From the NCBI GenBank assembly GCA_023386045.1, contig JAEWKK010000003.1, positions 62,001 through 126,000 on the forward strand: DNA of 64,000 nucleotides, read 5' to 3'. The stretch comes from Bacteroidota bacterium. Its GTDB lineage: Bacteria; Bacteroidota; Bacteroidia; Chitinophagales; Chitinophagaceae. A program made the position numbers and the translations under genes. This document shows, in pieces, positions 1 through 9,000 of the stretch (the first letter of the stretch is position 1; every line of letters starts with the position of its first letter). The notes beneath the pieces were generated by a model that made no database searches, was not told where the DNA came from, and saw only the letters and a program-made list of their open reading frames with translations.

Positions 1-55
1 AAGCCTCCCGGTAAAAAGCATGAGCTTCTTTTTTCTGTTCTTCAGTTACAATCAT
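1..55 (-). CDS. Partial CDS (N-terminus only), unknown protein
   Basis: A reading frame on the minus strand starts with ATG at 55 and runs off the left edge of the window. Only 18 residues are visible, beginning MIVTEEQKKEAHAFYREA. The frame is open and hydrophilic, but too short to identify. The start is followed upstream (56-204) by sequence with no evident gene. It could also be a chance open frame. Confidence 0.4.
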   Translation of the reverse strand, partial: MIVTEEQKKEAHAFYREA

Positions 56-204
56 AAACACAGTTTAACTAGCCAATCCAATGATTAATGCCAGTTAACT
101 GTTATAAAGAACGTGCCAGATGCGGTAAGAAAGGAGGGGGAAATCAAAGACAATAAGATGCTGACCTGTTGGAGGCAACAGGTGAAAACAATGCAAATGC
201 TATT

Positions 205-333
205 TTAAGCCGGACTGTTGATCAGTATATACAATATGATCACATAAAAGGCAAGAAAAACAGCGGAAAGGAATAGGCTGCGCAGGAGCGTGGTTTTGTT
301 TAGGGCGCTGAGTTTTTTCAGAGCGGATTTCAT
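205..333 (-). CDS. Small single-pass membrane protein, hypothetical
   Basis: An uninterrupted 42-codon frame runs from ATG at 333 to TAA at 205 on the minus strand. The N-terminus is basic (MKSALKKLSALNKTTLLR). It is followed by one hydrophobic stretch at about residues 20-38 (core FLAFYVIILYILI), then a short tail NSPA. This positive-inside, single-helix layout is typical of small inner-membrane proteins and unlikely in random sequence. I do not recognise a family. It lies downstream of, and on the same strand as, the M43 protease, but a terminator hairpin at about 400-427 separates them, so it probably has its own promoter. Confidence 0.5.
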   Translation of the reverse strand: MKSALKKLSALNKTTLLRSLFLSAVFLAFYVIILYILINSPA

Positions 334-399
334 GGCTTTCTTTTTAGAATTGGATAAAGACTCGATCAAGATAATTGCAAATATTCATAAACGCAACAA

Positions 400-427
400 A
401 AAGCCCCGCTTTTTTCTGCGGGGCTTT
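400..427 (-). terminator. Rho-independent terminator of the M43 protease gene
   Basis: A 10-bp perfect stem (AAAGCCCCGC / GCGGGGCTTT) with an A/T-rich loop lies just past the stop codon of the minus-strand protease gene at 452. On the minus strand the stem is followed by a T-rich run, as expected for an intrinsic terminator. Confidence 0.8.
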
Positions 428-451
428 CGATGAAAAAGGTTTTTTGTTCTA

Positions 452-1438
452 TCAGTTTGGTGAAGTGGTAGATACATAGTTGGCTCTTGATCCATCTATT
501 GCTGCATCCATTCTGTTTTTTTGACCACTGGTGAACATGTACATACAACGGTCATCGGTATAATCCATATAGTTCATCCACTGTTCCAATGGTTTGCCGG
601 AACACTTGCTTCTGTGTGTTTGCGCAGGACATCCTCCATTGGATGCATCATGCAATGGCGTATCATCAACCAGGTCATTTCCACAACGCCTGTCGCCCCA
701 GATATGACGCAGGTTAAACCAATGCCCGATTTCATGTGTTGCAGTTCTTCCCAGGTTGAACTGGCTGTACATGGCATAAGAAGCCGTGGTGCCAAAAGCC
801 TGGTAGTCGATTACCACTCCATCGGTTTGAATACTGCCACCCGGAAACTGTGCATAGCCCAGTAAGCCGCTGCTCAGATCACAAACCCAAAGATTCAGTT
901 TGGATTCAGGATTGACTGCATCGCTACCGCCCTGAGAGGTTTTCTTAACAGCGTCGTTGGTACCGAAAGTTGCTGTTGAAGAAGCTTTTCTTACAGTTTG
1001 GGAAAGCACAAAACGAATATCACAATTGGCAACATTGGCATAATTGTAACCAGCCAGGTAAACATTGGAATTTCCCAATTCTATGTTGGCCTTATTAAAG
1101 TCTTTGTTCAGCACATCCAATTGTGACTGGATCTGCGCATCACTTACAATGGATGGATTGGTAAGCACCACATGAACTACAACAGGTACGTACAAAGTAC
1201 CAGCACCCCTGGCCTGGCGGCCTTTGTAATTCTGAGTAAAGATCTCGAGATCTTCCAGTTTTTTAGCCCTGGCCGGGTTTTCAGCGATCTGCTTTTCCAG
1301 TACTTCCTGGGAAGCACATAAGCGTTCTGAAACCGGTTCGTTGGCTGCTAATTCCGGAATTGCCTGGATGTTGTCTTGTTTAGCACAGGAAGCAAATAAT
1401 AAAATACTTGCCAGTAAAGGGGCAGAGAATTTTTTCAT
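452..1438 (-). CDS. Secreted M43-family zinc metalloprotease (cytophagalysin/pappalysin type), lipoprotein
   Basis: This 328-residue protein starts with a lipoprotein signal peptide whose lipobox LFASC puts the lipidated cysteine at residue 18, so it is probably anchored in a membrane facing the periplasm or cell surface. The zinc site is HEIGH at residues 235-239 with a third ligand His245 (HExxHxxxxxH). The Met-turn follows at MNYMDY (288-293). This is the metzincin layout of family M43. The usual Gly in HExxHxxGxxH is replaced by Asn (HWFNLRH), a mild departure. It should cleave proteins or peptides outside the cytoplasm. There is no T9SS tail, so the lipid anchor is the likely retention signal. 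The gene stands alone between a terminator and the desaturase gene on the same strand. Confidence 0.9.
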   Translation of the reverse strand: MKKFSAPLLASILLFASCAKQDNIQAIPELAANEPVSERLCASQEVLEKQIAENPARAKKLEDLEIFTQNYKGRQARGAGTLYVPVVVHVVLTNPSIVSDAQIQSQLDVLNKDFNKANIELGNSNVYLAGYNYANVANCDIRFVLSQTVRKASSTATFGTNDAVKKTSQGGSDAVNPESKLNLWVCDLSSGLLGYAQFPGGSIQTDGVVIDYQAFGTTASYAMYSQFNLGRTATHEIGHWFNLRHIWGDRRCGNDLVDDTPLHDASNGGCPAQTHRSKCSGKPLEQWMNYMDYTDDRCMYMFTSGQKNRMDAAIDGSRANYVSTTSPN

Positions 1439-1478
1439 GTAGTGTGTGTTTTGGAGTTAAGATAGCAGAAAAAAATGA

Positions 1479-2591
1479 TCAGCCTGCACTTTCCAATAAT
1501 TTTTTTGTTGGTATGTTACCCAGGTTACTGTGGTCTTTTTTCCTGACAATAGTGAACTTCCTGGTTCTTTCCTTCATCAGCGCAATGGCTTCCTCTGAAG
1601 AGCTGAAAGTGTGGTTAATATTGACAAGATTCTTTTCCAGCTTGTCGTATCTCTTTGTCATGAGGTAAATAAAAATTTGGAGGTAGTGAATGCCTTCGAA
1701 GACAAAGGTTTTGTGTTGTGCCAGATTATCTTTCTGCTTGAGGAACTCTCCGGGCAGGTCGGTATAATGCATGCCTGGCCTCAGGTGATGCATGGTATGG
1801 TAGCCATCATTCCAGCAAACCTTGTTGTAAGGGGTATTGATGCAGATAATTGAATTGGTATAGATATCATCTGGATGGGATCTTTCAACAAAAGCATGCT
1901 GCGTCCAGTTGCCCAACATCATTACCAGGCGGGCAAAGAGGAAGGGAATGATAAATACCAGCAGGGTGGCAGGAAGATTTACAAAACTCAATCCAATACA
2001 GAGTGCGTAAAAAGCAGATTCACCCCAGGACAACCGTACATACATTTTCCTGCGCTTGCGGTGATACAAATAGAGAATGGTATCCCTGAAACCCATAAAA
2101 AGGAAATCGGCGTAATATTTTAAAAATTCCCTGAGGCTGTCGCGCTGGTATCCCATGGTACTGCTGTCATCATCCGGCATATTGTTTTCCATGTGGTGCA
2201 TGCCTATATGGTGACTGAAATAACTTTCCGGTGTATGGCCAAAGAATGGGCAGATCACCCAGATAACATAAGTATTCAGGAAAGCATATTGTTTTTTAAA
2301 CAGCTTGCGATGGCAGATGCAATGGAGCATGAGTCCAAATCTTCCCTTGAAATAAAATTGCGACACGTAGAAATAGATGATGGCAGCTACCCACCAGGCC
2401 CAGTCTGCCCAAATGTCGAGATATAATAGAACTGCAGGCGCCATCACTAAAACATGAATGGCAGAAATGAGTTTGGCAAATGGCAGATCCCTGCGATCAT
2501 TGATGAAATGCAATAAAAACTTTTCAGCTAAGTTGTATCGGTCTTTAGGAATATAAACTGGATCAGTCAGCTTTTCGGGAAAGTTCTTCAT
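1479..2591 (-). CDS. Fatty acid desaturase family protein
   Basis: The 370-residue membrane protein carries the three histidine boxes of the membrane di-iron desaturase/hydroxylase family: HCICH at 90-94 (HxxxH), HIGMHH at 128-133 (HxxxHH) and HTMHH at 265-269 (HxxHH). Hydrophobic segments lie near 41-82, 103-118 and 192-227, on either side of the boxes. Family knowledge says such enzymes insert a double bond in, or hydroxylate, an acyl chain with O2 and electrons from a redox partner. No ferredoxin or reductase gene is adjacent, and substrate and regiochemistry cannot be read from sequence. The start ATG at 2591 is the first in frame. The gene is 40 bp upstream of the M43 gene on the same strand. 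Confidence 0.85.
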   Translation of the reverse strand: MKNFPEKLTDPVYIPKDRYNLAEKFLLHFINDRRDLPFAKLISAIHVLVMAPAVLLYLDIWADWAWWVAAIIYFYVSQFYFKGRFGLMLHCICHRKLFKKQYAFLNTYVIWVICPFFGHTPESYFSHHIGMHHMENNMPDDDSSTMGYQRDSLREFLKYYADFLFMGFRDTILYLYHRKRRKMYVRLSWGESAFYALCIGLSFVNLPATLLVFIIPFLFARLVMMLGNWTQHAFVERSHPDDIYTNSIICINTPYNKVCWNDGYHTMHHLRPGMHYTDLPGEFLKQKDNLAQHKTFVFEGIHYLQIFIYLMTKRYDKLEKNLVNINHTFSSSEEAIALMKERTRKFTIVRKKDHSNLGNIPTKKLLESAG

Positions 2592-2896
2592 TACGCCTAA
2601 AATATGGAAATTTCCTTCTTGTAAAGTTGATTTTCTACGGAAGTCATTAAATCAAAGCCGGGATCGTCTAAGCATGATAATTAGCTCTCATGTTAAATGA
2701 AGAATTTGAATTACAAGGAAAATTTTCAAAAAAAATCTCCTTTTTCATTTTTTGGTACGCTATTAGAAATACTAGTAATCAATAGCAATCATCTGCCACA
2801 GCAGGCAGTTAAAATAGCGATTGGGTTTTCGTGGTGTTTGAATGGTGTTAATCAGAGAGGCAGTATTTTGATGCTGCCTCTTTCTTTTATGGTAAG
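2592..2896. other. Gap with no convincing gene
   Basis: This 305-bp stretch separates two minus-strand genes. A 67-codon plus-strand frame (2697-2900) exists but runs through a terminator-like hairpin at 2856-2878 and has no recognisable content, so I do not call it. The gap must hold the promoter of the desaturase gene, but I cannot see a clear TAnnTTTG box for it. Confidence 0.5.
2856..2888 (+). terminator. Terminator-like hairpin with plus-strand T tract
   Basis: The inverted repeat GAGGCAG / CTGCCTC with a 9-10 nt loop is followed on the plus strand by TTTCTTTT. The T tract is only on the plus strand, although both flanking genes are on the minus strand, so there is no obvious gene for it to terminate. 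Confidence 0.5.
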
Positions 2897-3844
2897 CTAA
2901 AGCAATACCCTTTTCTTTTCATTGGAAGTTTTTTCGGTCCATTCCTCTTTGAGTAATTCTTTATTGATGGTTACAGCTGCTTTGGCACCTTCAGCCGCTG
3001 CCACCACAACAAAGTGCATGTCTTTGGACGCATCACCTGCAACGTAAAGTCCCGGAATATTGGTTTGCTGAAACCGGTTGGTGAGGATCACACCTTTCTT
3101 GCTAATGTCACAACCGAAGGCTTCTGCAATATTGCATTGTTGGGTAAATCCATTCACAAAAAACAATGCATCGCATTTACGATGCTCACCGTTACTGAAT
3201 ATCAGTTCCTGCAGCTGGCCCTCGTAATGCTTAAGTTCAATGATGGGCCAGTTAATGATCTCAATATCGTTGGCAACCAGGTGTTCCTTCTGTTGGGGCT
3301 TCACTTTATTTTTTCCGTCGGTATACAAACTAACATGATCGGTCCAGCCTTTAAGAGAAAGTGCCAGTTCCCAGCCTTCCTTATTCCGGGCATATACACC
3401 GATGTTTTTTCCACGCACTTCCCAGCCATCGCAGTAGGGGCAATGAAATACTGATTTACCATAACATTCTTCAAACCCTTTGGTATTTGGAACATTATCC
3501 GTCAGGCCTGTTGCAACCAGCAATTTTTTTGCATAATACTTCGAATTGTTTTCATCTTTTACTTCAAAAAATCCCTCATCATTTCTTTTGCCGCTGGTGA
3601 TTTTTTTTGAGATTTTCTGCACATTGTATTTGTTAAGTTCTTTGTGACAGAGCTCAATAAAATCTGAAGGAAGTATATGGTCCCGGGTAAGATAATTATG
3701 CATGCCGTGTGACTTCCTGTTACGATGTTGTGCTGTATCAAAAAGAAGCACCTTCCTCAGACTGCGGCCCAATACTACAGCCGCATTCAAACCTGCAGGG
3801 CCTCCGCCAATAATAATGCAGTCATATAATTCCATGCTTTGCAT
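2897..3844 (-). CDS. Thioredoxin reductase-like NAD(P)/FAD oxidoreductase
   Basis: The 315-residue protein has the FAD-binding GGGPAG at residues 13-18, a redox-active CPYC at 135-138 in the context HCPYCDGWE, and a C-terminal FAD motif GLYVAGDAS. This order and length match the low-molecular-weight thioredoxin reductase family. The CPYCDG variant, instead of the CATCDG of true TrxB, belongs to a large subgroup of TrxR-like enzymes of mostly unknown partner. It may therefore reduce a disulfide other than thioredoxin. The start is ambiguous between 3844 (MQSMELYD) and ATG four residues later. It begins 1 nt after the stop of the acetyltransferase gene, so the two form an operon. Confidence 0.85.
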   Translation of the reverse strand: MQSMELYDCIIIGGGPAGLNAAVVLGRSLRKVLLFDTAQHRNRKSHGMHNYLTRDHILPSDFIELCHKELNKYNVQKISKKITSGKRNDEGFFEVKDENNSKYYAKKLLVATGLTDNVPNTKGFEECYGKSVFHCPYCDGWEVRGKNIGVYARNKEGWELALSLKGWTDHVSLYTDGKNKVKPQQKEHLVANDIEIINWPIIELKHYEGQLQELIFSNGEHRKCDALFFVNGFTQQCNIAEAFGCDISKKGVILTNRFQQTNIPGLYVAGDASKDMHFVVVAAAEGAKAAVTINKELLKEEWTEKTSNEKKRVLL

Positions 3845-3845
3845 A

Positions 3846-4319
3846 TCAGTGAGATTGCAAACTTGGTGCTAAGCTGGAATCTGGTAAGGGGAGTTCATAG
3901 AAGAAGTCATTGAGTTTATTCCATCCATTTTTTTCATATACCGATTGGGCGATGAAATTATCAGAAGCAGTGGAGAGTAACAGCCAGGCAGCTCCTGTGA
4001 ATTGGCCATGTTCTGCTGCTTTGTTCAGGAGCAGGGCAGCTACTCCTTTTTTTCTTGCAGAAGCCTCCACATACAGATCATTCAACAACCAGGCAGGCTT
4101 CATGCTTACAGAAGAAAAAATGGGATTAAGCTGGGTGAATCCCAATGCCCTGTCATTTTCCCGGCAAATAAATATCACAGACTGGTTTAACTGAATGCGT
4201 TCCCGCAAAAAGATTTCAGCAGCTTTCAGATCAGATATTTGTTTGTAGAAGACCCGGTAAGCGTCCAAAAGAGGAGCAAGGATGAAGATATCGTTTAATG
4301 TTGCCTGTGAGATGATCAT
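3846..4319 (-). CDS. GNAT family N-acetyltransferase
   Basis: The 157-residue protein reads as a GNAT fold. It has a central strand LNDLYVEASARKKGVAALLL whose RKKGVA segment is the acetyl-CoA pyrophosphate-binding loop (consensus Q/RxxGxG/A). It is followed by AQSVYEKNGW, the usual C-terminal helix motif. It should transfer an acetyl group from acetyl-CoA to an amine; the substrate is unknown. It is the first gene of a two-gene operon with the thioredoxin-reductase-like gene. The last residues (PSLQSH) almost abut the next start. Confidence 0.85.
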   Translation of the reverse strand: MIISQATLNDIFILAPLLDAYRVFYKQISDLKAAEIFLRERIQLNQSVIFICRENDRALGFTQLNPIFSSVSMKPAWLLNDLYVEASARKKGVAALLLNKAAEHGQFTGAAWLLLSTASDNFIAQSVYEKNGWNKLNDFFYELPLPDSSLAPSLQSH

Positions 4320-4439
4320 ATTATATTATTTGAGCCGGAAATTTATCCACATTTATAAGGGGAAACCCATACAAAATTGCATTGTTACTTTGAACTTAAT
4401 CCTGGTGATTCTTATTTTGTCTCAAATCCCAATCTTCCT

Positions 4440-4691
4440 ATGAGAAATGCTTTACACAGAAAAAACACCTTATTGTCTTCACCCGACAAAACTTCCGAAA
4501 AAATATTGATGGAAAAAATGGGTCTTTCCAAGAAAGAGATCCGAGAAGTCAGCACCCTCTACGGCGTATCAGCTACCAAACTTGTTGAATTGATGACACT
4601 GAGTAAGTACCAGTTTGTGTACAGTGGAAAAGTGGATGGCCAGTGCGAGCCCTGTCATCACCTGAGATCATTGAGTGCAGTAGGTTTTTAA
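4440..4691 (+). CDS. Hypothetical small protein
   Basis: An 83-residue protein if translation starts at ATG 4440 (MRNALHRKN). An in-frame TTG at 4377 would add 21 residues of unlikely composition. The middle is helical and hydrophilic (KMGLSKKEIREVSTLYGVS), reminiscent of a small helix-turn-helix, and the C-terminus has a CEPC pair (residues about 70-73) that could bind metal or form a disulfide. I do not recognise a family. It ends 5 bp from the convergent AHSA1 gene with no terminator between them. Confidence 0.55.
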   Translation: MRNALHRKNTLLSSPDKTSEKILMEKMGLSKKEIREVSTLYGVSATKLVELMTLSKYQFVYSGKVDGQCEPCHHLRSLSAVGF

Positions 4692-4696
4692 TCAGC

Positions 4697-5146
4697 TTAA
4701 GCCTCAACTGGTTTAATCTTATCGGCTTCTACAAAATTCTTCAACAGTGTTCCCAGGATCTCTGTCCAGCCCATGGCAAAATTGTTTTTGTCCAGGCTTT
4801 TTAATTTTGGAAAACTATCCAAACCTGAATGGGTGAGTTTTACTCTTGTAAGGTTTCCATTCGGAAACAATTCCCAGGTCACCAATGACTCTCCAGGATA
4901 ACCTTTATAGCTCCAGGTGTGAGAAAGTTTTTTTAAAGGTTCTACCTCTGTAATTCTGCATAGATGGATCCATTCTTTTCCTTCCAGGTCTGTTCCGGTA
5001 AAACTAAATTCATGACCAGGTTTTGGAACAAAGCCAGGGATTTTAAAATACCACTGGTTCATTTGATTTTCATCTGTAATTGCTTCCCAGATTTTTTCAG
5101 GCCCTGCCTCATATTCGCGTTCAATTACAAAAGCTTCCTGGTTCAT
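4697..5146 (-). CDS. SRPBCC (AHSA1/START-like) domain protein
   Basis: The 149-residue protein has the SRPBCC signature: an N-terminal strand with EREYEAGPEKIWEAITD, the QWYF segment, and a C-terminal long helix containing MGWTEILGTLLKNFVE, which closes the hydrophobic pocket. The AHSA1 subfamily is common in Bacteroidota as stand-alone proteins of unknown ligand. They are small cytoplasmic lipid- or hydrophobe-binding proteins or stress co-chaperones. Convergent with the preceding gene. Confidence 0.85.
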   Translation of the reverse strand: MNQEAFVIEREYEAGPEKIWEAITDENQMNQWYFKIPGFVPKPGHEFSFTGTDLEGKEWIHLCRITEVEPLKKLSHTWSYKGYPGESLVTWELFPNGNLTRVKLTHSGLDSFPKLKSLDKNNFAMGWTEILGTLLKNFVEADKIKPVEA

Positions 5147-5271
5147 TTTATTGGTTCTTGTGTTGATGAAGGTTGTAGATGGAAGTTATCAATACAGAGT
5201 TGAAGCTAAGAATTTCAGTTGGGAAGTACTGGTCAATCTTCAGCATTTTTAAAACGGAGGCCATCAGGTTA

Positions 5272-5472
5272 TTATTTTTCGACTTCCCTGTTTTCTGAGG
5301 TCTCATTTTTTTTAAAATTGCCGCCGGTTTCCCCATGTTCCATTTCACCTTCCTGCCGGTCAATGGAGCTGATATCCCTGTCTTTATTCATTTCCATACC
5401 ATCAATATTGCTTATGCGGCCTGCACCTGCGGGTTGCTGATCCGGTGAAGTTCTTTCGTTATCTTTTTTCAT
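5272..5472 (-). CDS. Small hydrophilic protein, hypothetical
   Basis: A 66-residue highly charged frame starting MKKDNERTSPDQQPAGAG, with almost no hydrophobic residues, predicted disordered. It resembles its upstream neighbour at 5523-5720 in size, composition and strand, which supports both being real. A different-frame minus-strand ORF overlaps it (5148-5363) and looks like a shadow. No family recognised. Confidence 0.5.
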   Translation of the reverse strand: MKKDNERTSPDQQPAGAGRISNIDGMEMNKDRDISSIDRQEGEMEHGETGGNFKKNETSENREVEK

Positions 5473-5522
5473 ATTCTTCAGGTCAAAATAAAAATGCCAA
5501 AAATTTCATCAGCCTAAAACTC

Positions 5523-5720
5523 TCATGGATTCCCAAGAGTTTCATTATTCCCGGGTAGAATGTCCTGAGTCGTTCTGGCGGTTTCCTTTCCTTTATCCGG
5601 AGCCAGTTCTTCTGCTTGCCTGTCTTCGTTTAAATTCACCGGATTTTCCTTTTTGTCTGGTTTTTGACTGCCCGGCAAATTAACCAAAGAAGCGTCCCGG
5701 GCTTTTTGATTTTCTCTCAT
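5523..5720 (-). CDS. Small hydrophilic protein, hypothetical
   Basis: A 65-residue frame starting MRENQKARDASLVNLPGSQK, rich in Asn, Asp, Glu, Lys and Pro and without hydrophobic segments. Together with 5272-5472 it forms a pair of small disordered proteins on the same strand, separated by 50 bp. No family recognised. Confidence 0.5.
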   Translation of the reverse strand: MRENQKARDASLVNLPGSQKPDKKENPVNLNEDRQAEELAPDKGKETARTTQDILPGNNETLGNP

Positions 5721-6042
5721 AAAAATGCTTTGGTCAACATCCGGAAAAAAGGTGCCAGACTTCCTTTAAAAAAAATCTTTCATATGTAAGCAACTAAAAC
5801 CTTCCGAAAACCATCAAGGTTCTGCCAGTGGCCCCTGTTAGTGACTCCAGAAAGATTTGCAAAAATGGATGGAATTCACTTACTTAGTGGCCTTCAAGAA
5901 AACCAATTTGATCAGGATTCTGTGGTTTTTCATCCCCTTTCAAACCACGGAGTTGTTTAGTTGGGGCTGGTACAATTTTTCCAATACCTTCTGATGGATC
6001 TTTAATCTTCCCCTAGATCGTTAATTGTATTATACCCTTATT
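5721..6042. other. Intergenic region upstream of the CBM6 esterase
   Basis: About 320 bp between divergent genes. It should hold the promoters of the small hydrophilic protein gene and of the large secreted esterase. I see no strong TAnnTTTG box, no hairpin with a T tract and no open frame worth calling. Confidence 0.5.
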
Positions 6043-9000
6043 ATGAGATACGTGAAATTTACCCTCTTCCTGTTGTTGCTAACAACCTGTTTTTCTTTTG
6101 CCAATGCCCAAAGTGTGCTGAATCCAAGTGATCCGGTACTCAATTACGATTCTCTGAACAAACCCACGCAACCTGCCTGGGGAGAGATCGGCAAATGGGT
6201 AAGAACACCAAGACTGAACTGGTGGAATACGGATGCCTACAAATGTTATATCTATAAAGGCATTGCCTTCAGGTTGAAGTTCCCCAAAACCTATAATCCC
6301 ACCGCCAACGATGGCAAGAAATATCCCATGATCGCTTTCTGGCACGGCCTGATGGAGTCAGGTGATCTTTATGATAACGAGTTTCATTTGTACTGGGGTG
6401 GTGACTTCTTCCGCAATGCAGTAGAAAACGAGAGGTTTGATGGTTATGTAATCGCCATGCAAACATTGACCACAAGTGGAAGCTTTTTTGCTGCTGGCCA
6501 CTACCAGGCCATGAGAGAGATCATTGATTACATGGTTCAGAATAACAAGCTTGATCCTTTCCGTGTTGTAAGCAACGGACTTTCTTCAGGAGCTGTTGCC
6601 AGCTGGCAAATGTTCCTTGATCATCCGAGTTATATTTCCAGCGTGATCGCCATGTCAGCGCCTGGTAATTGGAATATTCCCGATGTAATTGAAACTTCTA
6701 AATTCACTCCTGTCTGGTATTCTAACGGAGGACAGGATAATAATCCCACGCCTTTTACTGCTGATCAGAACGTAGCGGCTTTTGAAGCAGCTGGTGCCAA
6801 TTTCAGAAGGAGCTTTTATCCCCAGGCTAATCACAATACCTGGGAGCCGGTATGGGGTGAGCCCACTTTCTGGCCAACCGTTAATGGAGCTTATGCTTCC
6901 AATCCCTGGCCATTGTATGGCAAGTACAAATTTGCCCCGGGAGAAACCATCAGTGCTACCATTGGCCTGGCGCCTGGTTTTGACGCCTATGAATGGCGGA
7001 AGGATGGTGTGGTAATACCTGGTGCTACCGGACGCTCGATCCAGGTTTCTCAACTCGGCGTGTATGATGCGAGGGTGAAAAGAGGAACCCTGTGGTCCGA
7101 CTGGTCAAAAGCACCAGTGCATATAAGGTCCACAAATCAGTATACGAGAATTGAAGCTGAGAGCTATACCAACATGAGCAATATTGGTACAGAAACCACG
7201 CAGGATACCGGCGGTGGTTTGAATGTGGGCTGGCAGGATAATGGAGACTGGATGGATTATAGCGTTTTTGTGAACGCTTCAGGAACTTATACAGTTAATT
7301 TCCGTGTAGCTACCTTCTTCAACAATCCACAATTCCAGTTGCGCAAAGCAGATGGAACCGTACTGGCCACATTGAATGTGCCACATACTTCCGACTGGCA
7401 AAAATGGGTAACCATATCCGCCATCGTAAACCTTCCAGCAGGATTACAAACTTTAAGGATCATCACTACTTCAGCGGTTGGCGGCTGGAATCTTAACTGG
7501 TGGGAGATAGATGGAGGAAGCAATATGTCGGCAGTAGTGAACCAGTCACCTACAGCCAACGCTGGAAATGATACAACCATCACACTTCCTACAAGTTCAG
7601 TAACACTGAATGGCAGCGGAACCGATCCTGATGGAACTATCAGTTCTTATGCATGGACTAAACTTTCAGGACCAGCTAATGGTACCATTTCAAGTCCCAC
7701 AACTGCATCTACGCAGGTAGCAGGACTTGAAGCTGGAATTTATGTTTTCAGATTGACTGTAACAGATAATTCCGGAGCTCCTTCTTCAGATGATGTAACC
7801 ATTACTGTTAATGGTGCAGCCGGACCTTCAGCAGGTAATATCAAAATACAGGCTGAAAATTATATCAACATGAGCGGCATTCAAACCGAATCCACATCTG
7901 ATGTAGGTGGTGGATTGAATGTGGGCTGGCAGGACAATGGAGACTGGATGGATTATGCAGTAAACCTGGCATCTTCAGGCACATTTACTGTGAACTTCCG
8001 GGTTGCTTCCTATTTCACCGGCGCTCAATTCCAATTGAAAAATGCTGCTGGAACTGTTCTGGCTACAGTAACTGTTCCTAATACGGGAGGCTTCCAGAAC
8101 TGGACAACAGTAGCTGCAGCAGTTACACTTCCTCCGGGAGCACAAACCCTGCGCATCTATACAAATAATGCTAATGGTGGATGGAATATCAACTGGTGGG
8201 AGATCGTTGGAGCATCTGCCAGTCCAAACCAGGCACCAACAGCCGATGCAGGAACTGACATGATCGTCATCCTGCCAAATAATTCCGTAACCATGAATGG
8301 CGGTGGAACCGATACTGATGGAAGTATTGTAGCATATGCATGGTCAAAGGTTTCTGGTCCAGGTACTGGCACTATTGTGAATCCAACTTCTGCCAATACA
8401 GCGATCAATAACCTGAGTCAGGGTACCTATGTTTTCCGTCTCACTGTAACAGATAATGCAGGTGCAACTGCAACTGATGATGTTACAGTTTCTGTGAACC
8501 AGCCTTCAGGTACATTTACCAGGATCCAGGCCGAAAATTATTCTACCATGAGTGGTATCCAGACAGAATCAACTTCTGATGCTGGTGGTGGATTGAACGT
8601 AGGATGGCAGGATACAGGAGACTGGATGGATTATGCCGTGAACCTGACCACAGCCGGAACACGTACGGTTAATTTCCGCGTAGCATCTTATTTCACCGGA
8701 GCACAGTTCCAGCTTCGTAAATCTGATGGCACCGTGCTGGCTACACTTGTTTGTCCTAATACCGGAAGCTTCCAGAACTGGACAACCATTTCAACCCAGG
8801 TAACATTACCTGCAGGTGCACAAACATTGCGTCTTTACACCAGTGCCGCCAATGGTGGATGGAATATCAACTGGTGGGAAATTGAAGATGGCATGACATC
8901 AGGAAGAAGCAGCCAGCCTGTAACTATAATTGATACCAAGCCTGTTGTTTCTGTTGACGCAGTTGAAATTTACCCCAATCCGGTTCAGGATCGCTTCCAG

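Noticed and set aside
2697..2900. 67-codon plus-strand frame
   Set aside because: It runs through a terminator-like hairpin and into the next gene's stop region, and is unlike any protein.
5148..5363. 71-codon minus-strand frame
   Set aside because: Overlaps the better hydrophilic frame at 5272-5472 in another frame and has no clear signal.
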